Notes under the pieces: model-generated
Database searches by the model: none
Seen by the model: the letters and a program-made list of their open reading frames with translations, nothing else
Told to the model about the DNA's origin: nothing
Assembly (NCBI RefSeq): GCF_014217995.1
Contig: NZ_CP041617.1
Location: 1,178,001 to 1,242,000 of the forward strand
DNA length: 64,000 nt
Origin: Campylobacter vulpis
GTDB taxonomy: Bacteria; Campylobacterota; Campylobacteria; Campylobacterales; Campylobacteraceae
Reading direction: 5' to 3'
Made by a program: the position numbers and the translations under genes
Part shown: positions 27,938-36,680 of the stretch, piece after piece
How positions within the stretch are numbered: position 1 is the first letter of the stretch
Layout of the letters: each line of letters begins with the position of its first letter

Positions 27938-29633
27938 TAAATTTTACGCCCCAACCCTTAAAGAAGCCCCAAAAGATGCGACTTTACCTAGCCATATTTT
28001 TTTAACAAGAGCAGGTTTTATCGAGCAAAATGGCAGTGGGCTTTATAATTTTTTACCGCTTGGTAAAATGGTTTATGATAAAATAGAAAACATTATCAAA
28101 GAAGAGATGGATAAGGCAGGAGCTTTAGAAACGAGCCTTAGCTTTAGCACGCCAGCTAACCTTTGGCGAGAAAGTGGGCGTTATAATGTCTTTGGAAAAG
28201 AACTTTTACGCTTTAAAGATAGAAAAGAAAACGACTTTGTTTTAGGACCTACACACGAAGAAGCTATGCTTAATGTTGTTAAAAATAAAATCACAAGCTA
28301 CAAGCAACTTCCGCTTAATTTATATCAAATCGGGCTTAAATTTCGTGATGAAGCTAGACCTAGATTTGGACTTTTGAGATGTCGCGAATTTGTAATGAAA
28401 GATGCGTATAGTTTTCACAAAGACGAAGAAGACTTAACGCGTGAATTTGAAAATATGCACGAAACTTATTGCAAAGTTTTAACACGCTTAGGACTTGACT
28501 TTAGAGTTGTTGAAGCTGATAGCGGAGCCATAGGGGGAAGTGGAAGTAAGGAATTTATGGTTTTAGCACAAAATGGCGAAGATGATATTTTGCTCTGTTC
28601 TCATTGCAATTACGCTGCAAATATAGAAGCAGCAAAAAGAGCGAAAAAAACTTGCGATGAAGAACGCCCTGAAGCAAATTTTGCAAGTAAATTTCACACT
28701 CCAGATGTTAAGACCATTAAGAGTTTGGCAGAATTTTTTAAAATCAACGCCTTTTATACTATTAAAGCTGTGGTGAAAAAGGCTTTTTATGAAGACGGAG
28801 CGAAACTTGTCGTCTTTTTTATAAGGGGCTGTGATGACCTGCAAGAAACAAAGGCACAAAATGCTTGCAAGGCTTTAGAACTCATCGACGCCGAAAAAGA
28901 GGAATTGCTAGCTGCGGGCTTAACGCCCGGATTTATAGGCTTTATAGGGCTTAAAAATGTGGATTTTTATATCGATAATGAGCTAAAAAATGAAAAGCAA
29001 ATGATTATGGGAGCAAATGAGATAGACTATCATTTTATAGGCATTGATGTCGTGAATTTAAATGAAGAAAGGTTTAAGGATTTGGTGGAAGTTAAAGAGG
29101 GGGATTGTTGTATAAAATGTGGCGAAAAACTTGTAAAAAGCAAGGGCATAGAAGTAGGACACATTTTTAAACTCGGCACAAAATACTCCGCCGCGATGCA
29201 GGCAACTTTTCTTGATGAAAATGGCAAGGCAAAGCCTTTTGTAATGGGCTGTTATGGTATGGGGGTAAGTCGCTTAGTAGCTGTGGCAGTGGAGGCTAGT
29301 TTTGATGAAAGGGGCATAATTTGGCAGGAGGCTTTAAGTCCCTTTAAGCTTGTCATTATTCTTTCAAACATTAAGGACGAAAAAGCCTTAAATTTAGGCT
29401 TAGGCTTATATGAAGAGTTAAAAAAGCTTGGCATTAGTGTGCTTTTAGATGATAGAAATGAAAGATATGGTGTGAAAATGAATGATTTTGAATTAATGGG
29501 ATTTTCTTACGCTCTTATCATAGGTAAAGGCTTAGAAAATAATGAGCTTGAGCTTGTGAAAAGAAAGGATTTGAGTAAGGTGAAGCTTAAGGCGGACACG
29601 GCTTTAGATACACTTAAAGAGGTGTTATCATGA
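27927..29633 (+). CDS. proS: Prolyl-tRNA synthetase
   Basis: Encodes 568 residues, class II, bacterial long form with an insertion (editing) domain at about residues 225-400. Motif 2 is FRDEARPRFGLLRCREF and motif 3 is CYGMGVSRLVAV. The C-terminal anticodon domain has LDDRNERYGVKMNDFELMG. The gene overlaps hemA upstream and fxsA downstream (ATGA). Confidence 0.96.
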   Translation: MKFSKFYAPTLKEAPKDATLPSHIFLTRAGFIEQNGSGLYNFLPLGKMVYDKIENIIKEEMDKAGALETSLSFSTPANLWRESGRYNVFGKELLRFKDRKENDFVLGPTHEEAMLNVVKNKITSYKQLPLNLYQIGLKFRDEARPRFGLLRCREFVMKDAYSFHKDEEDLTREFENMHETYCKVLTRLGLDFRVVEADSGAIGGSGSKEFMVLAQNGEDDILLCSHCNYAANIEAAKRAKKTCDEERPEANFASKFHTPDVKTIKSLAEFFKINAFYTIKAVVKKAFYEDGAKLVVFFIRGCDDLQETKAQNACKALELIDAEKEELLAAGLTPGFIGFIGLKNVDFYIDNELKNEKQMIMGANEIDYHFIGIDVVNLNEERFKDLVEVKEGDCCIKCGEKLVKSKGIEVGHIFKLGTKYSAAMQATFLDENGKAKPFVMGCYGMGVSRLVAVAVEASFDERGIIWQEALSPFKLVIILSNIKDEKALNLGLGLYEELKKLGISVLLDDRNERYGVKMNDFELMGFSYALIIGKGLENNELELVKRKDLSKVKLKADTALDTLKEVLS

Positions 29634-30010
29634 AGCTTTCTTTGGGTGCGCCCTTTCTTGTCGTTGAACTCATCGCTTGTGCGGTCTTTATCATCGCTTT
29701 TGGTTTTGGAAATTTTTTGATTTTTATGCTTTTAAGTATGATAGCTGGAGTCGTGCTTTTAGCACTCTTTTGGAGAAATATGCTTAGTTTTCAAATGGGT
29801 GGTTTTAAGGACACTTTAAAGCAATTTGCCTTTGTGATAGCGGGATTTTTATTTTTAATCCCGGGCGTTTTGAGTTCTGTTTTTGGAATTTTAGTGCTTG
29901 TTTTTGGGCTTGTTTTTCAGGCGAAAGTGCAAGCAAATTTTTATAAAAAAGAGCCAAAAAAGCATAGCGAAGAAATCATCGATGTAGAAATTATCGAGGA
30001 TAGAAAATGA
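29630..30010 (+). CDS. fxsA: FxsA-like cytoplasmic membrane protein
   Basis: Encodes 126 residues with three to four membrane helices. The FxsA family pattern is visible: VVELIACAVFIIAFGFGNFLI, a middle segment ending in FLFLIPGVLSSVFGILVLV, and a charged tail. In E. coli, FxsA overproduction relieves exclusion of phage T7 by the F plasmid; its normal role is unknown. It overlaps both proS and the downstream methyltransferase gene by four bases, so all three are translated together. Confidence 0.8.
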   Translation: MKLSLGAPFLVVELIACAVFIIAFGFGNFLIFMLLSMIAGVVLLALFWRNMLSFQMGGFKDTLKQFAFVIAGFLFLIPGVLSSVFGILVLVFGLVFQAKVQANFYKKEPKKHSEEIIDVEIIEDRK

Positions 30011-32478
30011 AAGATTTGAAAGAAATTTTTGAAAAGCTGAAAAATGATGAGAAATTTAGAAGTGCTTTTAAAGAAGACTCTGTGCGTGAAGAGCTTCTTA
30101 AGCCCCTTTTAGACAAACTAGGCTTCATCGATAAAGGACTGGATAAAAACGCTACACTTGAAATTTTAAGAAGTCAAACTCTACAAAAGCCCACAATCAC
30201 AGGCTCAAATTCTAAAACAAAAACTTATATCACGCCTGATTATACTTTGTATCTTAACGGCGAGGTGCACTGCGTTTTAGACGCTAAAGCACCTAATCAA
30301 AACATAGAAAAAGGGAGCAAAAACGAAGCACAGGTTTTTTACTATGCTATCAATGACGCCTTACGCGCTCCTTTTTACGCCCTTTGTAATGGCTTGGAAT
30401 TTAAGCTTTTCCAAGTAGGACATAAAAAGGCTATTTTGGAGTGTGATTTAGAAGTTCTTTTTGATGAGGATTATCATTTTGACACTTTAAAATACTATCT
30501 AAGCATGGAGTTAAAGGCATTAAGCTCCACCTTTATCATTAACCAACAAAACGATGAGTGGTATTTGAGCAAAAAGCTACCAGACCCCGTATCTTTTCCA
30601 CAAAAGCAAGCAAAGGCACGGTATTTTGGCTGTGTGGCATATTTCACAAGGCAAAGCTGGGATGTGGTAAAAAATAATATTAATCATTTTACAGCAAGAG
30701 GTGATGTAGTGCTAGATCCTTTTGGAGGCAGTGGAGTAAGTGCTATTGAAGCTTTGATGACTGGTAGGCAAGGAATTCACACGGATTTAAATCCTCTTTC
30801 TATCTTTATGACAAAAGCCTTGTGTGCGAAGATTAGTTTAAGCGACTTATCTTATTTAAGTGAGGAAATTTTAAAAGAATTTGAGCTACTTCGCCCTAAA
30901 AATGAAAAAGAGGCTAAAAAGCTTTTAAAAGACGCTTCATACTATCCTAACGCCATAAATGAGGATTTTGGAGAAATGGCAAGTATAGAAAAACAAGAAA
31001 AAGTGCTATGGATACCCAAAGATGAGCTTTTGGCTAAGGGTAGTGATGTAAATAGCGTTTTAAAGCTTTTTAGCCCTTTACAATTAGCAGAGCTTGCCCT
31101 ACTTAGAAAACTCATCTTTAAGCACACAAGTAAAACAAGGGATAAGCAAATTTGGAAAAAAAGGAAAAATTTAAGACTGGCTTTGCTGCTAGCGTTTTAT
31201 AATACTTTAAGCTTGATTAATTTGACTTATCATAAAACTCCAAATGGAGGGGGAAATTATTTTGCTTTCTATTATCGCTACCGCCTTGCTCCTAAACCTA
31301 CTTTTTTAGATACTGCTAAAACCTTTGAAAGAAAAGTCAAAAGAGTGATAAAGGGTAAAAGTGAGCTAGAATACTCACCTGAATTTTATGAGGCATATTT
31401 GGCACCCTTAAGTGGAGTGATAAAGGACTTTAAAAGCTCTTTTTTAGAAAAAAGAAAGGAAGATTTAGATAGGACAAATTCCCTTTTAGAACATTTTAAC
31501 GGCGATAAAATCTTCCAAGCTGACGCGACAAAATTAAAAGAAATTCAAAATCAAAGCGTGGATTTCATCTATACAGATCCTCCTTATGGTGCGAAAATCC
31601 CCTATTTAGATCTTAGTGTGATGTGGAATGCTTGGCTTGATTTAGATGTCGATTTAAGCACGAGGGAAAAAGAGTGCATAGAAAAGGGGAGTTTAGATAA
31701 GGGGCGAGAGGAGTATAAAAGCCTTATGGTAGCAAGCCTTAAAGAAATGTATAGAGTGCTAAAATACAATAGGTGGCTTGCCTTTGTCTTTCAGCATCAA
31801 GACTTGCAACTTTGGCAAATTTTAGTCGAGGAAGCACAAAAAATAGGCTTTGAATATGTAGGAAGCATAAGGCAGAGTAATGGACAGACAAGCTTTAAAA
31901 AAAGGCAATATTCTTTTACCGTGTTAAGCGGACAGCTTATAATGTATTTTAAAAAGGTTAAAGACCCTAAGCATTTGACAAAAGCAGAGCTTGGCGATGA
32001 TATTTTGGGCTTTGTGTTAAACCATATCGAAGCATTGATAGTTAAAAATGATGGAGCGAGTTTAGAAGAAATTTATGGTTCTATTAATATTAAGGCACTA
32101 GAGCTTGGCTTTTTGCATACTCTAGCAAAAGAATATATGGACTTAACTCCCTTTATTAATGAAAATTTTGATTATGATGAAACAAGTGAAAAATACCACA
32201 TTAAAAAAGGGCAAAAGCTAAGAGGACACGATATCCCTATCGAGCAAAGGGCGCGTTATTTCATACTTTCTTATTTAAGAAGTGCGAAAAGGCAATATAA
32301 AAGCGTGAGCTTTGATGATATATGCCTTGAGTGCATACCGATGATGCAAAATGGCGTAACGCCAAGTAAAGATATGATAAGAGACATTTTAGAAAAAATA
32401 GCCATCAAATACGACAATGATAAATGGGTATTAGGAGATGAAAACGCCACTTTATTTAAACCAGAAGAGCTTATTTAA
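30007..32478 (+). CDS. DNA methyltransferase fused to a restriction-type (HSDR_N-like) N-terminal domain
   Basis: Encodes 823 residues. The N-terminal part (about 1-150) resembles the HSDR_N domain of restriction enzymes: REELLKPLLDKLGF, then TPDYTLYL (Asp78) and CVLDAKAP (Asp92, Lys94), a possible PD-(D/E)xK nuclease core, then AQVFYYAIN. The methyltransferase part has the SAM-binding motif DPFGGSG (237-243) and the catalytic motif TDPPYG (Asp524-Tyr527), separated by about 280 residues that may hold target recognition. This order resembles the DPF/DPPY adenine methylases of the COG1743 kind. There is no separate restriction or specificity gene alongside. It overlaps fxsA by four bases and is followed by a terminator. 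Restriction activity is an inference; an orphan methylase is the alternative. Confidence 0.8.
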   Translation: MKDLKEIFEKLKNDEKFRSAFKEDSVREELLKPLLDKLGFIDKGLDKNATLEILRSQTLQKPTITGSNSKTKTYITPDYTLYLNGEVHCVLDAKAPNQNIEKGSKNEAQVFYYAINDALRAPFYALCNGLEFKLFQVGHKKAILECDLEVLFDEDYHFDTLKYYLSMELKALSSTFIINQQNDEWYLSKKLPDPVSFPQKQAKARYFGCVAYFTRQSWDVVKNNINHFTARGDVVLDPFGGSGVSAIEALMTGRQGIHTDLNPLSIFMTKALCAKISLSDLSYLSEEILKEFELLRPKNEKEAKKLLKDASYYPNAINEDFGEMASIEKQEKVLWIPKDELLAKGSDVNSVLKLFSPLQLAELALLRKLIFKHTSKTRDKQIWKKRKNLRLALLLAFYNTLSLINLTYHKTPNGGGNYFAFYYRYRLAPKPTFLDTAKTFERKVKRVIKGKSELEYSPEFYEAYLAPLSGVIKDFKSSFLEKRKEDLDRTNSLLEHFNGDKIFQADATKLKEIQNQSVDFIYTDPPYGAKIPYLDLSVMWNAWLDLDVDLSTREKECIEKGSLDKGREEYKSLMVASLKEMYRVLKYNRWLAFVFQHQDLQLWQILVEEAQKIGFEYVGSIRQSNGQTSFKKRQYSFTVLSGQLIMYFKKVKDPKHLTKAELGDDILGFVLNHIEALIVKNDGASLEEIYGSINIKALELGFLHTLAKEYMDLTPFINENFDYDETSEKYHIKKGQKLRGHDIPIEQRARYFILSYLRSAKRQYKSVSFDDICLECIPMMQNGVTPSKDMIRDILEKIAIKYDNDKWVLGDENATLFKPEELI

Positions 32479-32516
32479 AGGCGTTTTGTTTCATAAATAA
32501 ACGCCTTTAATTTTTT
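32477..32516 (+). terminator. Rho-independent terminator after the methyltransferase gene
   Basis: A 10-bp stem (AAAGGCGTTT / AAACGCCTTT) with a 12-base loop, followed by AATTTTTT. It starts at the methyltransferase stop codon and separates that operon from cprRS. Confidence 0.85.
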
Positions 32517-32572
32517 AGCCAAAAATTAAAAAAATATTTATATCTTAGTAACAAATTTGCATTATAATGAAT

Positions 32573-32578
32573 AAAAAA
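32573..32578 (+). promoter_or_regulatory. -10 box for cprRS-recR
   Basis: TATAAT preceded by TTTGCAT, 26 bases upstream of the cprR start and downstream of the terminator. Confidence 0.65.
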
Positions 32579-32603
32579 GAACCTTTATTAAAGAAAGGCA
32601 AAA

Positions 32604-33275
32604 ATGATGAAAGTTTTAATGATAGAAGATGATGCGGATTTTGCTCAGTTGCTTTCTGAATATTTGGTGCAGTTTAATATTAACATCACAAATTACGAAT
32701 CTCCTAAAAACGCCCTAAATGGCGGACTTGATGGATATGATTGCCTTATTTTAGACTTAACTTTACCGGGCATTGATGGGCTTGAAGTGTGTAAAGAGAT
32801 AAGGGCAAAAAGCCATATCCCCATTATCATCTCTTCTGCTAGGGGTGATTTAAGCGATAAGGTTATGGGACTTCAAATCGGTGCTGATGATTATCTGCCA
32901 AAGCCTTACGATCCTAAAGAAATGTATGCAAGGATTATGAGTCTAGTTCGCCGTAGCAGAAGATTAGAAGAGGACACTAAAGAAAATATCAATTCCGATT
33001 TTAAGGTTGATAAGAGGCGCCATGAAATTTCTTGTAATGGTCGCACTCTAACCTTAACTCCAGCCGAGTATGAAATTTTAGAATACCTCATCTCTCAACA
33101 CGGACTTTCCATCTCAAGAGAGCAGCTAGTAAGCCATTGCAAAAGCTTAAGAGATAGGGACTCCAAAAGCCTTGATGTCATTATAGGACGCTTAAGAACT
33201 AAAATAGGTGATAATTCAAGAGCACCAAAATACATCTTTTCTGTTAGAGGTATAGGGTATAAACTCGTAGGATGA
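32604..33275 (+). CDS. cprR: OmpR-family response regulator, CprR-like
   Basis: Encodes 223 residues. Receiver domain with acidic pair Glu8-Asp10, phospho-acceptor Asp51 (LILDLTLPG), and Lys in LPKPYDPKE, followed by an OmpR winged helix (TLTPAEYEILEYL, then VIIGRLRTKIG and IFSVRGIGYKLV). The sequence closely matches what I remember of Campylobacter CprR, an essential regulator of the cell envelope and biofilm. It overlaps the kinase gene by four bases. AAAGG sits five bases before the first of two Met codons. Confidence 0.85.
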   Translation: MMKVLMIEDDADFAQLLSEYLVQFNINITNYESPKNALNGGLDGYDCLILDLTLPGIDGLEVCKEIRAKSHIPIIISSARGDLSDKVMGLQIGADDYLPKPYDPKEMYARIMSLVRRSRRLEEDTKENINSDFKVDKRRHEISCNGRTLTLTPAEYEILEYLISQHGLSISREQLVSHCKSLRDRDSKSLDVIIGRLRTKIGDNSRAPKYIFSVRGIGYKLVG

Positions 33276-34516
33276 TACAAACTTATACAATACGATCTAA
33301 ACTTATAATCCTCTTTACCCTTACCTTTATCATCGTTTGTGTTCTTTTTGTCGTGCTTTTACAGATAGAAGGAAATGCTTATAATGAAAAGGTTAATGCC
33401 AAACAGGCAGATCTTATTAAATTTTTAGTCGCTAGTAAAAAAAGAAGTTATTTAAACAATGACCTTAAAAAAGACCTTGAAAATATGGGCTTTAAAAAGC
33501 TAGAACCAAACTCTCTCACACAAAGTATCCATAAAAAAGCCGAAAAGCTTTTTGAGGCTAGGGAAAGCGACTGCTCTTTTTCTTCTTTACTTTATCATCA
33601 TAATATTTATCTTAGCATTAACTGTGAGCATTTTAGTGGAATTTTCAAGCAAAAAGATAACGATAGAATTTATGGACTTTTACTTACTAGCTTTTTCTTT
33701 TTTGCCTTTTTATTTATCTTTATGTATTTTTCCGTATTAAATTCCCTAAAGCCTTTTAAAAAGCTTAAAAATGAAATCATTAAAATTAATAGCAATGAAA
33801 CGCCCGATTTTAAAGACTACTCCAAAGATGAAATAGGTATGATAGCCCTAGAATTTGACAAGGCTTATCGCAAAAATCAAGACCTTATCCACTCAAGACA
33901 GCTTTTTTTAAGAACCATTATGCACGAACTTAAAACGCCTATTGGTAAGGGTAGAATTATCGCCGAAATGACCAAAGATGAAAAGCAAAAAATACGCCTT
34001 ATAGAAATTTTTGAAAGAATGAATAATCTCATTAACGAATTTGCTAAAATAGAAAATCTTTTTTCAAAAAATTATAATCTTATCCTTGAAAATCACCATT
34101 TTAGCACCTTTTTAAATGAAGCAAAAAATTCCCTTTTAAGAGATGATTTTGACAAAGTGATAAAAATCAATTTGCACAATGACCCTATTATTAATGCAGA
34201 TATAGAAATTTTTTCTCTCATTATCAAAAATCTTTTAGATAATGCCCTTAAATACTCCACAAATGGCACTTGTGAGCTAGAGTGTTTTGAACATTATTTT
34301 GTGATTAAAAATCAAGGACAAGCCCTAGAACATTCTTTAGAATTTTACACCAAAGCCTTTACGCGTGATAAAAACACAAAAGATAAAGAGGGTATGGGAC
34401 TTGGACTTTATATCATTTATGAAGTGTGTAAATTACACAACTTTGAGTTAAAATACGCATTTAAAGAACACACGCATCATTTTAAGATTTTTTTTGGAGA
34501 AAATAATGGCTTATAA
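33272..34516 (+). CDS. cprS: Sensor histidine kinase, CprS-like
   Basis: Encodes 414 residues. Two membrane helices (about residues 9-30 and 130-152) flank a periplasmic sensor region of about 100 residues. A HAMP-like linker follows, then the H-box with His218 in [12 protein letters not shown]-box [11 protein letters not shown], and G-box EGMGLGLYI. It phosphorylates the regulator encoded just upstream. The 3' end overlaps recR by 11 bases. Confidence 0.85.
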   Translation: MIQTYTIRSKLIILFTLTFIIVCVLFVVLLQIEGNAYNEKVNAKQADLIKFLVASKKRSYLNNDLKKDLENMGFKKLEPNSLTQSIHKKAEKLFEARESDCSFSSLLYHHNIYLSINCEHFSGIFKQKDNDRIYGLLLTSFFFFAFLFIFMYFSVLNSLKPFKKLKNEIIKINSNETPDFKDYSKDEIGMIALEFDKAYRKNQDLIHSRQLFLRTIMHELKTPIGKGRIIAEMTKDEKQKIRLIEIFERMNNLINEFAKIENLFSKNYNLILENHHFSTFLNEAKNSLLRDDFDKVIKINLHNDPIINADIEIFSLIIKNLLDNALKYSTNGTCELECFEHYFVIKNQGQALEHSLEFYTKAFTRDKNTKDKEGMGLGLYIIYEVCKLHNFELKYAFKEHTHHFKIFFGENNGL

Positions 34517-35084
34517 GGGCTTAGAAAAATTTAACGAACTTGTTGAAAGCTTTGCTAATCTTCCCACCATAGGCAAAAAAACGGCAATTCGCCTAGCCCT
34601 ATATATCTGTATGCAAAATCCTTTAGAAGGTATGAAACTCTCACACAATATAGAAAATGCCCTAAGATTTATCAAAAATTGCAAACAATGCGGTGCTTTG
34701 AGCGAAAATGAGCTTTGTGAAATTTGCACGGATACTCAAAGAGATGAAAGTCTCATTTGTCTTGTAGAAAACGCTAAAGATGTTTTGATTTTAGAAGAAA
34801 GCGGAGGGTATAATGGCTTTTATTTCGTCCTTGATGAATTAAACGAGGAAAAATTAAATAAACTTAAAGCAATGATAGAAAAATTAAAAAGCAAAGAGCT
34901 TATTTTTGCATTTACGCATAGCGTTCATTCTGATGCAACAATCTTTTTTATAGAAGAAAATTTAAAAAATTTAGAGCTTAAATTTAGTAAGATAGCACAA
35001 GGAATTCCAAGCGGAGTAAATTTGGAAAATGTCGATTTCATCTCTTTACACCGCGCTATGAATTTCCGCACTAAAATTCACTAA
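34506..35084 (+). CDS. recR: Recombination mediator RecR
   Basis: Encodes 192 residues: helix-hairpin-helix [14 protein letters not shown], a Cys4 zinc finger ([16 protein letters not shown]), and a Toprim domain from [17 protein letters not shown]. It helps load RecA at gaps together with RecO in this group. I chose the ATG at 34,506, inside the cprS end. Its TAA overlaps the TAG of the convergent TusA-like gene. Confidence 0.93.
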   Translation: MAYKGLEKFNELVESFANLPTIGKKTAIRLALYICMQNPLEGMKLSHNIENALRFIKNCKQCGALSENELCEICTDTQRDESLICLVENAKDVLILEESGGYNGFYFVLDELNEEKLNKLKAMIEKLKSKELIFAFTHSVHSDATIFFIEENLKNLELKFSKIAQGIPSGVNLENVDFISLHRAMNFRTKIH

Positions 35085-35320
35085 ATTTTTTGGATTAAAA
35101 AACGCAAGGTTGGTCCGTCCTGATCGATTTCAAGCACCCTACATCCCCTATTTTTCACATCATTTGGGATAGAATGAATGCTTTGTGGGCAATCGCAAAG
35201 CACCTCTAAAACCTCTCCTTTTTTTAACTGTGGCAATACCTCCACAGTCGCAAGGGCTGGCATAGGACAAGCCTCGCCCTGTATATCAAGTGTGTAGGTG
35301 ATTTCAATCTCTTTTAACAT
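35081..35320 (-). CDS. TusA/YeeD-type sulfur carrier protein
   Basis: Encodes 79 residues. SirA/TusA fold with the persulfide-carrying Cys18 in the family motif GEACPMPAL. It starts inside the stop codon of the YedE-type transporter gene (TAATG), so the two are cotranslated; such pairs work in uptake and relay of sulfur from thiosulfate or a related compound. A second Cys (GCRVLE) lies near residue 64. TusA-type tRNA thiolation in the classical sense is less likely given the neighbour. Confidence 0.85.
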   Translation of the reverse strand: MLKEIEITYTLDIQGEACPMPALATVEVLPQLKKGEVLEVLCDCPQSIHSIPNDVKNRGCRVLEIDQDGPTLRFLIQKI

Positions 35321-36528
35321 TAAGCCCTCCTTTTTGCAAAAAAGTGTCTTTTATAAGCAAAAATTAAGGCAAGCGAAAGAAGTAAAAAACCGACATTTAA
35401 AGCAAGGGCTGGTAAAGCACCAAGTTCATTTATAAGCTGAATTTTAGGACCCTCTTTAATCCAAGCTGGAATTTTATCATAAACTAGTGCTAAAATGGCA
35501 GTTCCAGCAAAATTTGCCACACCAACTATCATAAAATGCACCTGTCCCTCCGCCGCCCTATAAGTCCAGCCGCACTCACAACCACCCGCAAAAACAATGC
35601 CAAATCCAAACAAAAAAGCACCGATAGCCACGGCTAACGAAATATTTCTAACAAAGGCGCTGTAATCATTTAACATAAGAATAAATACAATAAATGTAGC
35701 GATAATCATACCATAATACGCCCCTTTTGCAGCATTATCCCTGCCAAATAAAAATAAATCGCGAAAACACGATGTAAAACATACTTGTGCCCTAGAAATC
35801 ACAAAACCAAAAATAAGTCCAAAAATAAGTCCCAAAGGCAAAAAACTAGATTTAACTTTTAAAGCAAAGGGTTCTGTTGTGCTAAAAAGATAAATAAGCC
35901 ACATAAGCGTAATGATAAAAAGCACTAAACCATACTTAAAATGGCGGTTTGCACGATTTTTATCGTGCGTGATTCCTTTACCCTTAACGCCACATTTTTC
36001 AAGGGTAGTTTTTGGCATAAAAATTTTAAGTTTCCCCACCTTTGTGGCGACAAATATTCCAAGGACCATAAAAATAGCAAATTCCCAAGTATGCAAAGAA
36101 AAATAGGGAAGTCCGGTAAAAAAATCAAGCAAATTACACCCAAAAGCAAGTCTTGCCCCAAAACCTGACAAAAGACCGCCGATAATAGCTTGAGTTATAC
36201 GAATACCAGATGCAGGGAGACGAAATTTGACCTTATTAGCCAAAAAAGCAGCAATTAACGCACCCAAAAACATACCAATAAGCACAAGTCCTTCATAGCG
36301 AGTGAGAGGGTTGCCCGATAAATTTGTCATATTATAATAGCTATATTGACTAGTATCAAGTCCAAAAAGCTCCAAAAATTCCCCACCCCAGCGAGTCATC
36401 TCACCAGTTACCTGCCAACCTGTGCCAAAAAATCCAAAATAAATCGAAGCAATAATCGCAAGTGCAATCATAGCCTTTAAAGTATCCCAAAAATTAACAA
36501 GATATTTTTGTTTGAAAGAATGCAGCAT
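35320..36528 (-). CDS. YeeE/YedE-family sulfur compound transporter
   Basis: Encodes 402 residues with about ten membrane helices in two repeated halves. Conserved cysteines of the family are visible: GCNLLDFFTG in the first half, SRAQVCFTSCFRD in the middle, and AGGCECGWTYRAAEGQ in the second half. YeeE/TsuA homologues take up thiosulfate through a chain of cysteines; selenium-related roles have been proposed for YedE members. The partner TusA-like gene overlaps its stop. The leader contains a strong palindrome (36,542-36,562), so regulation is likely. Confidence 0.85.
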   Translation of the reverse strand: MLHSFKQKYLVNFWDTLKAMIALAIIASIYFGFFGTGWQVTGEMTRWGGEFLELFGLDTSQYSYYNMTNLSGNPLTRYEGLVLIGMFLGALIAAFLANKVKFRLPASGIRITQAIIGGLLSGFGARLAFGCNLLDFFTGLPYFSLHTWEFAIFMVLGIFVATKVGKLKIFMPKTTLEKCGVKGKGITHDKNRANRHFKYGLVLFIITLMWLIYLFSTTEPFALKVKSSFLPLGLIFGLIFGFVISRAQVCFTSCFRDLFLFGRDNAAKGAYYGMIIATFIVFILMLNDYSAFVRNISLAVAIGAFLFGFGIVFAGGCECGWTYRAAEGQVHFMIVGVANFAGTAILALVYDKIPAWIKEGPKIQLINELGALPALALNVGFLLLSLALIFAYKRHFFAKRRA

Positions 36529-36541
36529 AAAAAATCCTTTG

Positions 36542-36562
36542 TATTATCAAAACTTGATAATA
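36542..36562. repeat. Perfect inverted repeat in the yedE leader, candidate operator
   Basis: TATTATCAA, three bases, TTGATAATA: two perfect 9-bp arms. It lies between the minus-strand -10 box (36,564-36,569) and the yedE start at 36,528, where the transcript begins. The position fits a repressor site; a hairpin in the mRNA leader is the alternative, but the stem is AT-rich and weak and no T-run follows. Confidence 0.55.
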
Positions 36563-36563
36563 A

Positions 36564-36569
36564 ATTATA
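36564..36569 (-). promoter_or_regulatory. -10 box for the yedE-tusA-like pair
   Basis: The minus strand reads TATAAT, 36 bases upstream of the start codon and immediately next to the palindrome. Confidence 0.6.
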
Positions 36570-36644
36570 ATAAAATTTTCATTAATCAAATCACAATCTA
36601 TAAAAAAGATTTTCCACACAAGGCTTATTTGATACACAAAATGA

Positions 36645-36650
36645 TATAAT
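36645..36650 (+). promoter_or_regulatory. -10 box for hemC-ubiD
   Basis: TATAAT, 31 bases upstream of hemC, divergent from the yedE promoter. Confidence 0.6.
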
Positions 36651-36680
36651 GCAAAATTTAAATCAAACTAAAGGGATACA

